Shown piece by piece: positions 1-7,258 of a stretch of DNA of 64,000 nucleotides. Positions within the stretch are counted from its first letter, which is position 1. Each line of letters begins with the position of its first letter. The translations under genes were made by a program, and so were the position numbers. The DNA comes from SYFY01 sp041752315 (GTDB lineage: Bacteria; Pseudomonadota; Gammaproteobacteria; Pseudomonadales; Azotimanducaceae). The stretch covers positions 101,146 through 165,145 of the forward strand of contig JBGSHJ010000071.1 of the NCBI GenBank assembly GCA_041752315.1. The letters are read 5' to 3'. Below the pieces are notes generated by a model. The model was not told where the DNA came from. It was given only the letters and a program-made list of their open reading frames with translations, and searched no databases.

Positions 1-669
1 CACTTCCGGGGGCAGCTTTGGCCCTTCGATGATGGCACCCGTTCCATCCTTCGTGTATCCCTCGCCGAGCACGTAGTTCTTGTACGGCAGGATGCCATTG
101 TTGTACGACGCCCCACCCCAGAGCATCGCACCGGTTGCGTGCATGCTGCGTTTGCTGGCTTCGATGATCCCCTGGTGACAGGCACCACAGGAATCGTCGG
201 CGGCTCTGAAGTCTGATGGGTTGATGAACCGGATGAATTCGTTGGCTTCCTTGTTGAGCAGGGTATACGTGCGTTCCGGGTTGGCTGAACTCGGGTAGTG
301 CCACGCCTCGGGATATTTGGGCAATACGTGCGCCTGTTCCTTGGCAGCGACGAATGTCGGGTCCTCATTGGCGATGGCTCCGTCATGCGGATTGAGCACC
401 GAAGCATTCCCGCCGTGGCAGTCTGTGCAGCCAAGACGAATCGCAGTACTGACGTGCATGGTTTTCTGATCGGACTCGGTATGGCACGAGACGCAGCCCT
501 CGCTTTTTGCGTCCATGGATTCCGCAGTCTGGTTGGCCGGCGCCGGATCGGCCCGTACCTCGCTGTAGTCCCGTTCCACGGCATGCTCGCCTTCGGAGGC
601 AATCACGCCCATGGGGACGAAGAGCGACAGAATCAGACCAAGCCACCTGGAGAGATATCGAATGCGCAT
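1..669 (-). CDS. Secreted multiheme c-type cytochrome (C-terminus beyond window)
   Basis: The frame is open from the ATG at 669 to the window edge (223 codons). An N-terminal signal peptide (RWLGLILSLFVPMGVIA) predicts export. Three CXXCH heme sites are visible: CVSCH and CTDCH near residues 65-90 and CGACH near residue 160. The stretch after the third heme (SMHATGAMLWGGASYNNG) resembles a recurrent segment of extracellular-electron-transfer cytochromes (recalled, not searched). It lies 14 bp downstream of the outer-membrane barrel gene and is the last visible gene of the operon starting at 9823. Likely role: periplasmic or outer-surface electron carrier paired with the barrel. Total heme number is unknown because the gene is truncated by the window. 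Confidence 0.85.
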   Translation of the reverse strand, partial: MRIRYLSRWLGLILSLFVPMGVIASEGEHAVERDYSEVRADPAPANQTAESMDAKSEGCVSCHTESDQKTMHVSTAIRLGCTDCHGGNASVLNPHDGAIANEDPTFVAAKEQAHVLPKYPEAWHYPSSANPERTYTLLNKEANEFIRFINPSDFRAADDSCGACHQGIIEASKRSMHATGAMLWGGASYNNGILPYKNYVLGEGYTKDGTGAIIEGPKLPPEV

Positions 670-683
670 GGTTCCAATCCTTC

Positions 684-2606
684 CTAGTACGCCAGCAGAA
701 TGTTGAAGAGGAGATAGTCGCTGTCTTCATCAGGGAACAACGACTTGTACCCAGAGCCGGGAATCAGTCGGGAATACGAGCCACGAATGACGATGTTCTG
801 GGACATCCATGGCCGCCACGTGGCGACGATCGAAACATCGTGGCCAATCTCTTCATCGATCCCCGACTGGTTGCGCGCCACTTCGAGCACTTCGGTAGTA
901 TCAAAACGGAGATAGTTCCAGTTCGCCGCAACCCGCAGCTCCGGGGTGACATCGACGTCCACACCAGCGCCCAGCAACCAGATGCCCGGATTTACGAAAT
1001 TCGACTGGCCCTGTTCCTTGGAAGACCGCAGCGAATTCAGGATGCCATTGCGGCTGGACAGGGAGACACGGCCGCCACCGATGAGCGGCACCGGTTGTCG
1101 AATCCAGTAACTCGTGTCGGCACCGGCAAACTGGGGGTTTTCCTGGATGGCATCAAAGCCATTGGACTTGCCGTCAAACGGGTCGTCGTCGCCACTGCCA
1201 TAGAGAAACGACAGTCGTGGCCTGAACCAGTCGAAGTCCAGGGAAACTTCCGCAGCCGCAAAGAAGGCAGCAATGTCACTCTGTCGCTCGGTGAATACAC
1301 TTTCCTTCTCTTCGCCAAACGCGCCATAGATCGAGGTCGTGAGATTGAATCGACCGAAGTGCCCATCACCGTTGTAGCCGATATAAAAGACATCGTAGGC
1401 TCGCGGGCGTTCCTGGCCGATGGAAGCAGGTCGTGCGATGAACCCGTTCTGATCGAAATAGAAGTCGTTTTCCCGATTGCGGTTGTAGTACAGCGAGAAT
1501 TGCGACTGGAAGCCCTTCACCAGCAGATCCTGCCAGTACAGGTTGGCGACAAACACATCATCGTCACGAATGGACTCCGTGACGTCGTTCAATCCGCTGT
1601 TGATGTCCTTTTCGAGACGCCTGAACCAGGCCAGGTTGTACTGGAAGATATTATTTTCGCGAATGCCAAAAAGTCGGACACCCAACTGGTTGTCGGAGAA
1701 CAGGAACCCACGGAAGTCAGAGGAAAACGGCTGTATGCCGACACGCAGACTGTCGAAGTCAAAGCGGTCGGAGACGTTGCGCAGGTGCTTGTCGGCAAAC
1801 AGCGCCTGAATGCCGATGTGATGATCGGTGCGATCATCACCACGCTGGGGCTCAACTTCGAGACCAAGGATCTCGTCGATGTTCACGTGGTTGACGTTGA
1901 TCACCGGTGTAAACCGGAATTCCCAGTCCGGTGGACGGAAGACCGTATCACCCTTGAAGTAGACAAATTCCAGTGCGAGGTTAGTCGCCAGGATCGCCTG
2001 GTCGGACCCGCCAAAGATGTCCAGTTTTCCCGCATCCCCAGTGGACTGGCCACCTACCGGCGTGGCCACTTCACGAATTTCGTAGATGGAATCGAGAATA
2101 CCGCTGACGTTGAAAAACCACTCGCCGTGGACTGGCTTGTCACCCTTGAGAATGTTCCGGTTGTATGGATCGTACCAGCGTTCCTTGTAACCCAGCGAAT
2201 CCACGATTCGCCACCGATCCGGCACTGGCACCATGGCCGGGTAGTCGGAGGGGTCCGGACGTGGCACCGGGGAAACCGCATTGCGCGCCGCGGCGCGTCC
2301 TGCGGCAGTCCGTCGATCATTGACGTCACCGATCTGGCGTCCTGGACGACGGGCTCCCGGTGTCACTTCACCATCCGCACCCAACTCTTCTTCCGGACAG
2401 GGTACACGTTCAAAACCCGGACGCCGACGACTGACGATGCGACCGGATTCATCCTTGTAACAGACCTCTGCGGACCACACGGTGGGGGCCCAGGACAGAG
2501 CGAGGAGAAACCCAGCCACAATCGGAATTGCGATCCCGAAATTCTGACCAACCTGCCCGGTGGTCGGCAAACCGTTCCTGATGCGGGGAATCAATGGCAT
2601 GTTCAT
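684..2606 (-). CDS. Outer-membrane beta-barrel protein, porin of a cytochrome operon
   Basis: 640 aa. An exported N-terminus (hydrophobic segment ending in APTVWSAEVC) is followed by a Cys-containing linker with similarity to DUF4124-type N-termini (CYKDESGRIVSRRRPG). From about residue 150 the chain is made of alternating aromatic/polar strands and turns rich in D/N/G, and it ends in an aromatic-terminated strand (LLFNILLAY), as in outer-membrane barrels. The ATG at 2606 overlaps the TGA of the upstream lipoprotein gene by one base, so I chose it over the longer frame starting at 2663. Flanked by multiheme cytochromes, it most likely acts as the porin sheath of a porin-cytochrome conduit, but a structural or adhesive role is possible. 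The exact family is not recognised. Confidence 0.75.
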   Translation of the reverse strand: MNMPLIPRIRNGLPTTGQVGQNFGIAIPIVAGFLLALSWAPTVWSAEVCYKDESGRIVSRRRPGFERVPCPEEELGADGEVTPGARRPGRQIGDVNDRRTAAGRAAARNAVSPVPRPDPSDYPAMVPVPDRWRIVDSLGYKERWYDPYNRNILKGDKPVHGEWFFNVSGILDSIYEIREVATPVGGQSTGDAGKLDIFGGSDQAILATNLALEFVYFKGDTVFRPPDWEFRFTPVINVNHVNIDEILGLEVEPQRGDDRTDHHIGIQALFADKHLRNVSDRFDFDSLRVGIQPFSSDFRGFLFSDNQLGVRLFGIRENNIFQYNLAWFRRLEKDINSGLNDVTESIRDDDVFVANLYWQDLLVKGFQSQFSLYYNRNRENDFYFDQNGFIARPASIGQERPRAYDVFYIGYNGDGHFGRFNLTTSIYGAFGEEKESVFTERQSDIAAFFAAAEVSLDFDWFRPRLSFLYGSGDDDPFDGKSNGFDAIQENPQFAGADTSYWIRQPVPLIGGGRVSLSSRNGILNSLRSSKEQGQSNFVNPGIWLLGAGVDVDVTPELRVAANWNYLRFDTTEVLEVARNQSGIDEEIGHDVSIVATWRPWMSQNIVIRGSYSRLIPGSGYKSLFPDEDSDYLLFNILLAY

Positions 2607-4660
2607 CACTTGCCCTCGCAGACGTTGGTGGCATCGGAATCCAGGAACGGTGACTGCGGACACGACACGTAACGCAGTCGTACATCACGCGGCCTCAGTT
2701 GATCCGCACGCATCGAAGCAGGTGCATGGCCAATCGCTCCATTCAACTTCTGCCCTGCATTGTGCAGACCAAGGAACGAAATCATGTCGTCCTGATCGAT
2801 GCCGTCGCCGGATACGCCCACGGCGCCAACCAGAGTCGAACCCCGGTAGACCGGTACGCTGCCCGGAAAAATCTGGATGCCGTTTGCCGAGCGCAATTCG
2901 GTGACCGTCGACGCAATGACCGTCGGTACCGGTACACCGGGCAGGACACCGACTCCCGCGCAGTTCTGAGGTACGTCGGAGGATGCGCCCAGCAGGAACA
3001 GCACATGCTGCAGCACCGCGTTGATCGACATATCCAGTTGCAGGCCACTCGAAAAGACACTCCACTCACCCGCCGGTTTGCTCAATGGACCGGCCTCGCT
3101 GCCACTGATGCCGTCCGGATAAAACGGCCGCGCCAGATTGCCCACAGAGCGATTGGCAAACGCGATTGTTCCATCAACAAGCAGGCCGCTGCGTCCCGTG
3201 AATGACTGAACTGCAGAAACGTATTCACCAAGGCTTTGCAAGCGTCCCGAGCCAAGATAGAAGGCGTCAGGCAGGCTGCTGATGAAAGTCGCGGAGTTCA
3301 CCGCTGAGAATAGTGCCGCAGTGCGAGCCTTCTGCAGAGAGACATCAGAACCAAACACCGGTGCGTCCCGGGTGCGGACCATACCGAGGATGACTCCGGT
3401 CGAATCGACGACACTCACCGTTACTCGCGCCTGACTGCCAACCGGTCGACGAATCTGCGCACGCGCCTGGTTGGCCACGTCGAGTGCTTCGCTGAGTATC
3501 GCGCGCACCTCATCAGCAGTCAGCGCAGCGGCGCCGGTCAGGGCGGCGTCCGTACCGGCCCGGGGTGGAAACCGCAGATTGTTGTTTTCATCAACAAACA
3601 CAAAGGCATCGAGACCGGCAAAGTTCTCGTCACCATCCGCGCGGATACCTGAGGCTGCCGTGCCAAAGGCGGTGCCCGAGATGATCGGGCCGTTGGTGTA
3701 ATCGCGTAATGGAATCAGTTGGCCGTCGGCCCTTGTCAACGTGGCATACGCCGGTGCACTGGAAGGGGTTCGCGACAGGTCGTTGACGTCGACATCGGTA
3801 AACCGGAAAGTCTTGCCATCGACTGTAATGCGATCGGCACGACGATCCTCTGGTGGACCAAAGCCAAACGTTCCGGCCACGGCGATCAACTCATCGACAT
3901 CGTTGTCGAAGTCGCTGATGTCAGGATCGATGCCATAACGGCCATCCGCAATGACACCGACACCACCCACTACAGTACCCCCTTTGTAGAGTGGCAGACC
4001 ACCGGGATCAGCGGATAAACCCAGTGGTGAGCGTTTTGGACCTGCATCGGCTGTCGTGCCATTAAAACGACGGGAAAAATCCGAACACGGCAACTGGCTG
4101 AACTGCACACCGAACAGCGGGCCGCCAGGCTGATTACCCTCTCCGGGATTGAAGTTTTCCTGCACGATCTGGTTGGCGGTGCGTGTCGTGAAGGCATTGC
4201 CTTCCGACGACAGGTAAGCGCCGGTGATCGCCTTCGCGACCGCGGCGGCCGCGTCCACACCATTCACGGGAAGGTTGATCCCTTCAAGCCCGGCATTGAT
4301 CGTCGCTACACCCTGGCTGTTCACGGCGGTTGCAATGTGCACACGCTGCTCAGCCATCTGCCAGATTCCAAGGACGTTGCCAACGCGGTCGACCACCGCA
4401 ATCGTCGCATTGACATCGCGGCCCCTGGCCTCGTTGACCGCACGCGCGATCACACCTTGCACATCCGCCTCGGTCAGCAGGGTGGAGGTATCCGCGCAAC
4501 TGCCGGTGCACGCCCGCGGTGTTGGATCCGCGCCAACGGAACTGCTCCTGCTCCCTCCACCACCCCCACACGACGCAAGAACCATGCACGCAGACACCAC
4601 GCTGATGGACAACAAGGCAGCGGTCCGTAGTTTCGAATATGGCCGGCATCCGACGTTCAT
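2606..4660 (-). CDS. Lipoprotein with two GlcG/HbpS-like (DUF336) heme-binding domains
   Basis: 684 aa. The N-terminus is a lipoprotein signal with lipobox VLASC (Cys about residue 31) followed by a poly-Gly linker, so the protein is membrane anchored. Two regions resemble GlcG/HbpS: one near residue 60 (LLTEADVQGVIARAV, then TIAVVDRVGNVLG) and one near residue 395 (LTADEVRAILSEALDVA, then VTVSVVDSTGVILGMV). A third similar segment (VPVYRGSTLVGAVGVSGDGID) lies at the C-terminus. HbpS-type domains bind heme and sense redox stress in Streptomyces; here a heme or redox-cofactor role in a cytochrome operon is inferred. The ATG at 4660 makes a 4-nt ATGA overlap with the upstream cytochrome gene, which fixes the start 22 codons inside the longest frame. 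Confidence 0.75.
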   Translation of the reverse strand: MNVGCRPYSKLRTAALLSISVVSACMVLASCGGGGGSRSSSVGADPTPRACTGSCADTSTLLTEADVQGVIARAVNEARGRDVNATIAVVDRVGNVLGIWQMAEQRVHIATAVNSQGVATINAGLEGINLPVNGVDAAAAVAKAITGAYLSSEGNAFTTRTANQIVQENFNPGEGNQPGGPLFGVQFSQLPCSDFSRRFNGTTADAGPKRSPLGLSADPGGLPLYKGGTVVGGVGVIADGRYGIDPDISDFDNDVDELIAVAGTFGFGPPEDRRADRITVDGKTFRFTDVDVNDLSRTPSSAPAYATLTRADGQLIPLRDYTNGPIISGTAFGTAASGIRADGDENFAGLDAFVFVDENNNLRFPPRAGTDAALTGAAALTADEVRAILSEALDVANQARAQIRRPVGSQARVTVSVVDSTGVILGMVRTRDAPVFGSDVSLQKARTAALFSAVNSATFISSLPDAFYLGSGRLQSLGEYVSAVQSFTGRSGLLVDGTIAFANRSVGNLARPFYPDGISGSEAGPLSKPAGEWSVFSSGLQLDMSINAVLQHVLFLLGASSDVPQNCAGVGVLPGVPVPTVIASTVTELRSANGIQIFPGSVPVYRGSTLVGAVGVSGDGIDQDDMISFLGLHNAGQKLNGAIGHAPASMRADQLRPRDVRLRYVSCPQSPFLDSDATNVCEGK

Positions 4661-6375
4661 TGACTTCGCTCCACAAAATCGAGGGGTTGCTTGCCAATCG
4701 GGTGATAGGCATGACACGCGATACAATCCAGAGGCACACTCTGTTCGCCATGTTCGTCCGTGTGACAGGTGGTGCAGTTTTCAAGCCCGGGAATGAGAAT
4801 ATCACTGCTCAACTCTGAATTTGTCGCCAAATGGCACGTGAGGCATGCCTCATCACCCGTTACATCCTTCTGCGTCAGATGCGAATGATGATCGAACTTC
4901 GCGGTTGGCATGAAGTCATGCGACAGCTTCACGGGCAGGACGGTGTACCGGTTGTACACATCACGGCCACCATTGTCTTCCACGACATGGCAGGTGACAC
5001 AACCACGTTCCTGGAACTGCTGCTCCGCTTCGGATGCCGTTCGCTGGATCGCGCACTGGGTCGCACCCAGCGTACAGTCAGTCACTGGTCGGGGGGTGTG
5101 AGCCTGGTTGGGACGCCGCCGACGCTCGCGCTGCTTTGGCACCACGGCGCTGCTCGGGTTCGAGTAATAACGAATGAAGTGCGCCTCCATGATCGCAACC
5201 GCTTCGTGCGGCTGTCCGTGCGGCAATTGTCGCGCGGGTGAAGCCGCATCGAAGGTCAGTTCATGGCAGTCACGGCAATGTTCTTCCATCGCCACTGGTT
5301 TGAAATGTTCACCATCGCCGGTCAGCGTGTGGCAGTCACCGCACACCATGGCGTCACCGGTTGCGGTGGTGACCTTTTTGCCTGCCAGATGCAGGTCGTG
5401 GGGGAATTTGAGGTTCGAGGTTTCCTCCGCCGCTGCAAGTTTGGTCTCGACAGTTGACCAGGTGAAGGTCCCATCTGCTTCCTTGGTCGATCGCTCAAGC
5501 GCAATCTCGAAGTCAGGATGGTTGGTGTCATCGAACCCGGTGACCGGCATCATGTGCGGAATCTTGTCAGTCAGTTGCCCGGGTTCCGCATGACAGTCCG
5601 TACACAGCGAGTCTGCCGTGATCACCAGCAGCGTTGGTTCGTTGTGCTCCTTGTGACAGGTTGCACAACGATCAATGGGCTTGTCAGCCAGGGACGCATG
5701 TCCAGGTACAACATGATCGGCAACGATCTTGTGACAAGCTTCACACGCTTCATCCTGTACCCGCTTGAACATCTCGGTGTGACAGGCCTGGCAATCGTTG
5801 CCAATCGCCTGGTTGTGGATCGCATGCAGCGGCCCACTGGTCCAGATGGCATCGGTGAGGAGTGATGATTCCGGATTCGGGGTGGTCTCGTTACCGTCCA
5901 GCACCAGCCACAGGGGAACAGCCAGACCAAGCACTAGTACCAGGCCAAGCAACAGCCACGACGGCGCCCGCTTGGTCAGCCAGGTGTCACTCAGGCTCGC
6001 CTGATAGGCGCTCTCGAAACTCGCGCTGTCGACATCGGGATTGCGCACCAGTTCCAGTGCCGCATCAAACCCGCCCGGGGCGGGGATTCGGGTCAGCCTG
6101 TGGCCACCGATTTCGACGCTTGACCCTTCCGCAAGTTTCGCCGACTTGACGTCCTTGCCGTCAACACGAAGGCGGGCGCGCCCTTTGGTGGTGATGCTGA
6201 CGTCGCTGCCGGCCATGCGGATGGCAGCATGCTGGCCCAATACTCCGGCACCCAGCAATTGCAGCATCTGCCGCTGCCCACTGCCGATGGTAATCGGGTC
6301 CCCCGACAGCTCACGATCCCGGAATTCCTCGTTCTGGCTACCCGCACTGAGTCGTTCTCTGAGCAGCACGTCCAT
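4657..6375 (-). CDS. FHA-domain membrane-anchored decaheme cytochrome c
   Basis: 572 aa. Residues 23-97 read as an FHA-like beta domain (ITIGSG near 28, then GQHAAIRM and a terminal SSVEIGGHRL), which normally binds phosphothreonine peptides in the cytosol. One transmembrane helix follows (about 138-158, WLLLGLVLVLGLAVPLWLVL), then a periplasmic part with ten CXXCH sites: CQACH, CEACH, CATCH, CTDCH, CGDCH, CRDCH, CVTCH, CLTCH, CTTCH and CIACH. Extra His residues between them suit bis-His ligation. It starts 6 bp after the cytochrome-b-like gene. Likely role: takes electrons from the membrane protein and passes them to the outer-membrane partners. The cytosolic FHA fusion suggests control by a Ser/Thr kinase; that link is inference. 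Confidence 0.88.
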   Translation of the reverse strand: MDVLLRERLSAGSQNEEFRDRELSGDPITIGSGQRQMLQLLGAGVLGQHAAIRMAGSDVSITTKGRARLRVDGKDVKSAKLAEGSSVEIGGHRLTRIPAPGGFDAALELVRNPDVDSASFESAYQASLSDTWLTKRAPSWLLLGLVLVLGLAVPLWLVLDGNETTPNPESSLLTDAIWTSGPLHAIHNQAIGNDCQACHTEMFKRVQDEACEACHKIVADHVVPGHASLADKPIDRCATCHKEHNEPTLLVITADSLCTDCHAEPGQLTDKIPHMMPVTGFDDTNHPDFEIALERSTKEADGTFTWSTVETKLAAAEETSNLKFPHDLHLAGKKVTTATGDAMVCGDCHTLTGDGEHFKPVAMEEHCRDCHELTFDAASPARQLPHGQPHEAVAIMEAHFIRYYSNPSSAVVPKQRERRRRPNQAHTPRPVTDCTLGATQCAIQRTASEAEQQFQERGCVTCHVVEDNGGRDVYNRYTVLPVKLSHDFMPTAKFDHHSHLTQKDVTGDEACLTCHLATNSELSSDILIPGLENCTTCHTDEHGEQSVPLDCIACHAYHPIGKQPLDFVERSQ

Positions 6376-6381
6376 GGCGGC

Positions 6382-7254
6382 CTACCAGTAAAAGAAGGTG
6401 GTGATGATGTGCACGATCAGTGCACCAATGAGCGCGATCGTCAGCGGTACATGCACATACAGCCAGATCTGCATCCAGCCTTGCAGCTGGATGTCCTTGC
6501 GCAACCTGCGAAGGATGGTCTGACGACGACACAGGACCGACAGCAGTTCTTCCAGCGCCACCACTTCCTGTGCCTTTTCTGCACGGGGTATGAGGTTGGC
6601 TACGTAATCGATCGCCATCTGCTGATCAGGATGCGGGACAGGCTTGCCCCCATCCACGGAAATCAGCGAGGCATCCCGCGCAGCGAGTTGCGCCCATACA
6701 CCACCACCGACTGCCGTGCGTTCGATGCTGCTCGTCACGGCTTGTTGCACGTCTGACGAACACTGCTGACCCAGCGTCAGCCCACGTTCATTGAGATCGT
6801 ACAGCTCGCCAAACAGTGACTCCCGTGATCCTCCCAGGCGATTGTCCGACAGGGTGCGCGGGTGGTTGATGTAGACATAAAGCCCAAAAAATCCGCTGAA
6901 GATCACGAGGCACATCAGGATGTAGGCGAAAGTGTGCACGTTCCAGCCGAACTGCATGGCGCTGTGCAACGAGCCAATGATGAGGCAGGCCGTGCCCAGA
7001 TAGACATGGGCCGAAGTCCAGCCTCGCACGGTACCCAACGTCGAGCGGTAACTGCGCTTGCGAATGCCGAGCCAGGTCAACCAGACAATCAGCAGCGCGC
7101 CGATGGTGCCGAGGGTATACCCCTGCCAGGTTCCACCGTTGGGGGGTTCTGCCCTGCCGTGGGTGACATAGATCCCCACACACAGGACAACCAGCGCCAG
7201 TGCCCACCAGAAATACCGGCCGGATCGGTAGCGCAGCAGGTTCTCGTACAGCAT
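6382..7254 (-). CDS. b-type-cytochrome-like integral membrane protein
   Basis: 290 aa from the ATG at 7254, 4 bp after the oxidoreductase stop; a longer frame to 7449 would overlap that gene and adds a non-conserved proline-rich tail. I see four N-terminal membrane helices (YFWWALALVVLCVGIYV; GTIGALLIVWLTWLGI; HVYLGTACLIIGSLH; FAYILMCLVIFSGFFGLYVYI), a soluble region of about 110 residues, and a final helix (VPLTIALIGALIVHIITTFF). Histidines sit in or beside the helices (AHVYLG, SLHSAM, NVHTF, YVHVP, IVHII), compatible with two b hemes. Its place between a ferredoxin-type oxidoreductase and a decaheme cytochrome suggests transmembrane electron transfer. Heme binding is inferred from His placement. 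Confidence 0.75.
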   Translation of the reverse strand: MLYENLLRYRSGRYFWWALALVVLCVGIYVTHGRAEPPNGGTWQGYTLGTIGALLIVWLTWLGIRKRSYRSTLGTVRGWTSAHVYLGTACLIIGSLHSAMQFGWNVHTFAYILMCLVIFSGFFGLYVYINHPRTLSDNRLGGSRESLFGELYDLNERGLTLGQQCSSDVQQAVTSSIERTAVGGGVWAQLAARDASLISVDGGKPVPHPDQQMAIDYVANLIPRAEKAQEVVALEELLSVLCRRQTILRRLRKDIQLQGWMQIWLYVHVPLTIALIGALIVHIITTFFYW

Positions 7255-7258
7255 TGTG

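Noticed and set aside
507..2672. 721-codon plus-strand open frame
   Set aside because: It lies wholly antisense to the beta-barrel gene, has no ribosome site, and its translation shows no signal peptide or domain; GC-rich genes commonly leave long open antisense frames.
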